A stretch of DNA of 64,000 bases from a virus, in IMG/VR virus record IMGVR_UViG_3300049215_000223, positions 114,723 through 178,722 of that record; one strand, given 5' to 3'. The notes under the pieces were generated by a model. That model had not been told where the DNA came from. It was given only the letters and a program-made list of their open reading frames with translations, and made no database searches. Of the stretch, positions 62,901-64,000 are shown one piece after another. Position 1 is the stretch's first letter. Each line of letters opens with the position of its first letter. A program made the translations under genes and the position numbers.

Positions 62901-63765
62901 CAAGATTTTGGAGAGTAAGTGTTGCGCCTGCAGCAGTTGCTATTTGATAATAACCACCACCAGATACGAAGACTGTTTGTTGATTTTGTGCCCAACCAAT
63001 TCCGGTTGCGATACTAATAATAACAGTAGTTCCAACTAGTGGCTGAATGAATGTTGGCGTATTAGAAAAAGCATTGACACCAGCAGGACCTGTTGCACCT
63101 TGAGGACCAGTTGCTCCCGCAGGACCTGTAGGTCCGGTTGCTCCAACACTTCCTGTTGGTCCTGTAGCACCAATAGTTCCGGTTGGACCTTGAGATCCTG
63201 TAGGTCCAGTAGCTCCTATAGTTCCTGTTGGACCGATTGATCCAGTTGGACCTTGTGCTCCCGTAGTACCAACACTTCCTGTTGGACCTTGAGGTCCTGT
63301 AGGTCCAGTAGCTCCTATAGTTCCTGTTGGACCGATTGATCCAGTTGGACCTTGTGCTCCCGTAGTACCAACACTTCCTGTTGGACCTTGCGGTCCTGTA
63401 GGACCCGTAGCTCCTATAGTTCCGGTTGGACCTTGAGGACCTGTTGGTCCTGTAGCACCAATAGTTCCTGTTGGACCGATTGATCCAGTTGGACCTTGAG
63501 GTCCGGTAGGTCCGGTTGCACCAGCAGGACCTGTTGGACCTGTAGGTCCCTGAGGTCCTGCAGTACCAGTTGCTGAGGTGTTAATTAGAATATCAGCAGT
63601 AATGCCTGTTCCAACAGTGGTTACACCATTACCATGAAAATTGATTGAATCAAATAGTCCGAGAGTAACACCGTTATTTAGAACGTAAATTCCAGACGAA
63701 ACACCGCCGCCACCATCAGAACCTGATGGCACTCCTTTGATTTGGCTGGCGTTTATTTTACTCAT
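56989..63765 (-). CDS. Collagen-like fiber protein with interrupting modules and C1q/TNF-like C-terminus
   Basis: 2258 residues. Residues 1-60 are a short attachment region. From about 68 to 1795 the protein is collagen-like: Gly-X-Y triplets, mainly [15 protein letters not shown] in a 15-residue unit, with Thr in most Y positions. Seven ~85-residue modules ([16 protein letters not shown], [15 protein letters not shown], [18 protein letters not shown]) break the rod. The last ~450 residues are beta domains, ending at about 2110-2258 in a C1q/TNF-like head ([32 protein letters not shown]) that would nucleate trimers. Threonine-rich GPT collagen of BclA type is known to be O-glycosylated, and a glycan cluster lies directly downstream. 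No hydroxylase is needed if Thr supplies stability. AAGG Shine-Dalgarno. Confidence 0.9.
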   Translation of the reverse strand: MSKINASQIKGVPSGSDGGGGVSSGIYVLNNGVTLGLFDSINFHGNGVTTVGTGITADILINTSATGTAGPQGPTGPTGPAGATGPTGPQGPTGSIGPTGTIGATGPTGPQGPTGTIGATGPTGPQGPTGSVGTTGAQGPTGSIGPTGTIGATGPTGPQGPTGSVGTTGAQGPTGSIGPTGTIGATGPTGSQGPTGTIGATGPTGSVGATGPTGPAGATGPQGATGPAGVNAFSNTPTFIQPLVGTTVIISIATGIGWAQNQQTVFVSGGGYYQIATAAGATLTLQNLGYQGNAPVGSAINPAFLSPAGIAGPTGLTGATGPGGPQGATGPTGPQGPTGAQGPTGPAGGGSQGSPGPTGAPGINAYSTSAGFTQPAVGAAIAIQVPSGYWMQQGQYVFIPSGGYYVVASGSVPTFSIQNLGYSGVNIPVGSTVAAAFISPGGVAGATGATGIQGTTGPTGPQGPTGTIGATGPTGPQGATGPTGPQGPTGSIGTTGPTGPQGPTGTIGTTGPTGPQGPTGTIGATGPTGPQGATGPTGPQGPTGTIGATGPTGPQGPTGTIGATGPTGPQGATGPTGPQGPTGSIGTTGPTGPQGPTGTIGATGPTGAPGINAYSTSAGFTQPAVGAAIAIQIPSAYWMQAGQYVFIPSGGYYTVASGSVPTFSLQNLGYSGVNIPVGSTVAAAFVSPGGVAGATGVTGSQGPTGTIGATGPTGPQGPTGTIGATGPIGATGPTGPQGPTGTIGATGPTGPQGPTGTIGATGPTGPQGPTGTIGATGPTGPQGPTGTIGATGPTGPQGPTGTIGATGPTGPQGPTGTIGATGPTGPQGPTGTIGATGPTGPQGPTGTIGATGPTGPQGPTGTIGATGPTGPQGPTGSVGPTGSIGATGPTGAPGINAYSTSAGFTQPAVGAAIAIQVPSGYWMQQGQYVFIPSGGYYVVASGSVPTFSLQNLGYSGVNIPVGSTVAAAFVSPGGVAGATGVTGPTGPQGPTGTIGATGPTGPQGPTGSVGATGPTGPQGPTGTIGATGPTGPQGPTGTIGATGPTGPQGPTGTIGATGPTGPQGPTGTIGATGPTGPQGPTGTIGATGPTGPQGPTGTIGATGPTGPQGPTGSVGATGPTGPQGPTGSVGATGPTGPQGPTGTIGATGPTGPQGPTGSVGATGNPGINAYSTSAGFTQPAVGAAIAIQVPSAYWLQVGQHVFIASGGAYVVVSGAVPTFSIQNLGLSGVNIPVGSTVAASFVSPDGIPGVTGVTGPQGPTGTIGATGPTGPAGATGSIGTTGPTGPQGPTGSVGATGPTGPAGATGSIGTTGPTGPQGPIGTIGATGNPGINAYSTSAGFTQPAVGAAIAIQIPSAYWLQVGQYVFIASGGAYVVASGAVPTFSIQNLGLSGVNIPVGSTVAASFVSPDGIPGVTGVTGPQGPTGTIGATGPTGPQGPTGTIGATGPTGPQGPTGTIGATGPTGPQGPTGTIGATGPTGPQGPTGTIGATGPTGPQGPTGSVGATGPTGPQGPTGSVGATGNPGINAYSTSAGFTQPAVGAAIAIQVPSAYWMQIGQYVFIPSGGAYVVASGSVPTFSLQNLGISGVNIPVGSLVSAAFISPDGVPGVTGVTGPQGPTGTIGATGPTGPQGPTGTIGATGPTGPQGPTGTIGATGPTGPQGPTGTIGATGPTGPQGPTGTIGATGPTGPQGPTGTIGATGPTGPQGPTGTIGATGPTGPQGPTGTIGATGPTGPQGPTGTIGATGPTGPQGPTGTIGATGPTGPQGPTGTIGATGPTGPQGPTGPQGATGPQGPAGTPGSLLTNVPSGFVSPVLSIHILGDNYNAAPTGPNFLDTYLVASGATGGWTGMDGHLLQFGYSAVGASGWTDITGSIIQTGQIFVIGATGPRGNPTSYLPTGSFANKTGQIVQMNSNAPGASYTFMVPTTGVQVMVAGQNAVSQDFGYVYDATNGGWRKPQTMAYYSNIKTANYTINVNDYLIAVGPLTQAITITLPDNPTIGDTYGVKDALGSARTFNITVSGNGKNIDAATTFVITKPYASYYFGYNGTQWGIVSDYGVATTSVPIYAGGSLINAGTANINLLGGLLGTTGPANTININSLNDFVQVGVTGANLNASGAGASGGMIQWNSAQYLQGLLGHTTIGTAAGWITVQKSGYWEVNYSVAFTGMPSGVAVEVTQFLGATGGNGQFGYGSGTPIAQSLAYLTNTSNTNVQSLDKSYIVYIPSGTSIETYYRKVGAAIATGLAVSPTGSMFFLQCVG
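58380..63560 (-). repeat. 45-bp collagen minisatellite with seven dispersed ~265-bp modules
   Basis: The coding DNA is a long run of 45-bp units (15 residues) with changing third bases, interrupted by modules at about 58937-59200, 59520-59785, 60015-60275, 60830-61092, 61680-61940, 62430-62690 and 62840-63085. The first-translated module (62840-63085) is the most divergent; the other six are near copies. Such arrays can expand or contract by recombination, changing fiber length. Assembly errors are also possible here. Confidence 0.85.
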
Positions 63766-63775
63766 TATTTAGACC

Positions 63776-64000
63776 TTATGGATTAAATACATAGTAGTCA
63801 GCAGTAATAACGTCTACTGGTGCAGGCGTAGTTGTAGGTGGTACAACCATGATTACTGTGTCGTAGCCTGTACCAGGTCCTCCACTTTCAGCAATGAAAT
63901 AGTCATCAGCAAAAACTTGCTTGACTCCGTTTTTATAAACTATGATATTGTAGGTAGGGTTCTCAATAAAAGTACCAGAAGGAATACTAAAGACAGTATT
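63776..64000 (-). CDS. C-terminal end of a virion-type protein (5' part outside window)
   Basis: The frame is open from base 64000 and stops at TAA 63776-63778, 10 nt before the collagen-like gene. The 74 residues visible (NTVFSIPSGTFIENPTYNIIVYKNGVKQ, DDYFIAESGGPGTGYDTVIM, then a Pro/Thr-rich PPTTTPAPVD) look like the end of a beta-rich appendage protein. The DDYFxAESGGPGTGYD element is common in phage fiber domains. Length and family cannot be judged. Confidence 0.7.
   Translation of the reverse strand, partial: NTVFSIPSGTFIENPTYNIIVYKNGVKQVFADDYFIAESGGPGTGYDTVIMVVPPTTTPAPVDVITADYYVFNP

Noticed and set aside
58380-63560. CRISPR-like look of the short repeats
   Set aside because: The 45-bp units are coding, lack unique spacers, and no Cas genes are present.
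1-64000. Stop-codon recoding (TAG as Gln)
   Set aside because: No in-frame TAG interrupts the recognised genes; all long frames are intact in the standard code. Only the avoidance of TAG as a stop remains.
1-64000. tRNA or rRNA genes, insertion sequences, integrase/attachment sites
   Set aside because: None seen; coding density is very high and intergenic gaps are all short, with none over about 100 nt.

Overview
The window is a stretch of a large, AT-rich genome of a contractile-tailed (myovirus-type) bacteriophage, probably one of the large-genome ('jumbo') phages. This rests on a recognisable tail sheath, tail tube, frameshifted tail-assembly chaperone pair, tape measure, hub, spike, gp25-like and gpJ-like genes in one co-oriented block, several very large fiber genes, and free-standing homing endonucleases. 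Most genes have clear Shine-Dalgarno sequences (AGGAG/AAGGA type), but the bacterial host cannot be named from the sequence. Almost everything is on the minus strand, so transcription order runs from high to low coordinates. Plus-strand genes occur only in two small islands (40.5-41.1 kb and 43.5-44.4 kb).

Layout in transcription order. (1) 64.0-56.1 kb: the C-terminal end of a virion-type protein, a 2258-aa collagen-like fiber (G-P-T/G-A-T triplets broken by seven copies of a non-collagenous module, with a C1q/TNF-like tail), and a glycine-rich fiber-tip-like protein. (2) 56.1-47.2 kb: a tightly packed carbohydrate cluster made of a giant GT2-TPR-methyltransferase-GT4 protein, a GT4 enzyme, a cupin, a sugar C-methyltransferase, a receiver-domain/dual-specificity-phosphatase fusion, an RmlB-like dehydratase and a Gfo/Idh oxidoreductase. 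A promoter flanked by an inverted repeat sits at its head. (3) 47.2-42.2 kb: small accessory genes (GIY-YIG, HNH and LAGLIDADG endonucleases, patatin-like lipase, cold-shock protein, Ig-like virion proteins) with a short plus-strand island. (4) 41.1-39.9 kb: a plus-strand 2H phosphoesterase and a minus-strand zinc-metallopeptidase-like gene. (5) 39.9-29.1 kb: fibers and virion proteins (643, 531 and 1961 aa), a membrane protein and a neck/tail-completion candidate. (6) 28.4-1 kb: the contractile tail core: sheath, tube, chaperones with a -1 frameshift, tape measure, tail protein, hub, spike, a strongly hydrophobic 705-aa protein, further baseplate genes, gp25-like, gpJ-like, and a LamG-containing giant cut by the window edge.

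How it fits together: region 6 builds the tail tube, sheath and baseplate, and regions 5 and 1 supply adhesive appendages. The most interesting inference is that region 2 makes and attaches an unusual methylated deoxysugar glycan, possibly to Thr residues of the neighbouring collagen-like fiber, as is known for the Bacillus exosporium protein BclA. Five free-standing homing endonucleases of three families are scattered between structural genes. Of 44 complete genes read, 33 stop with TAA, 11 with TGA and none with TAG.
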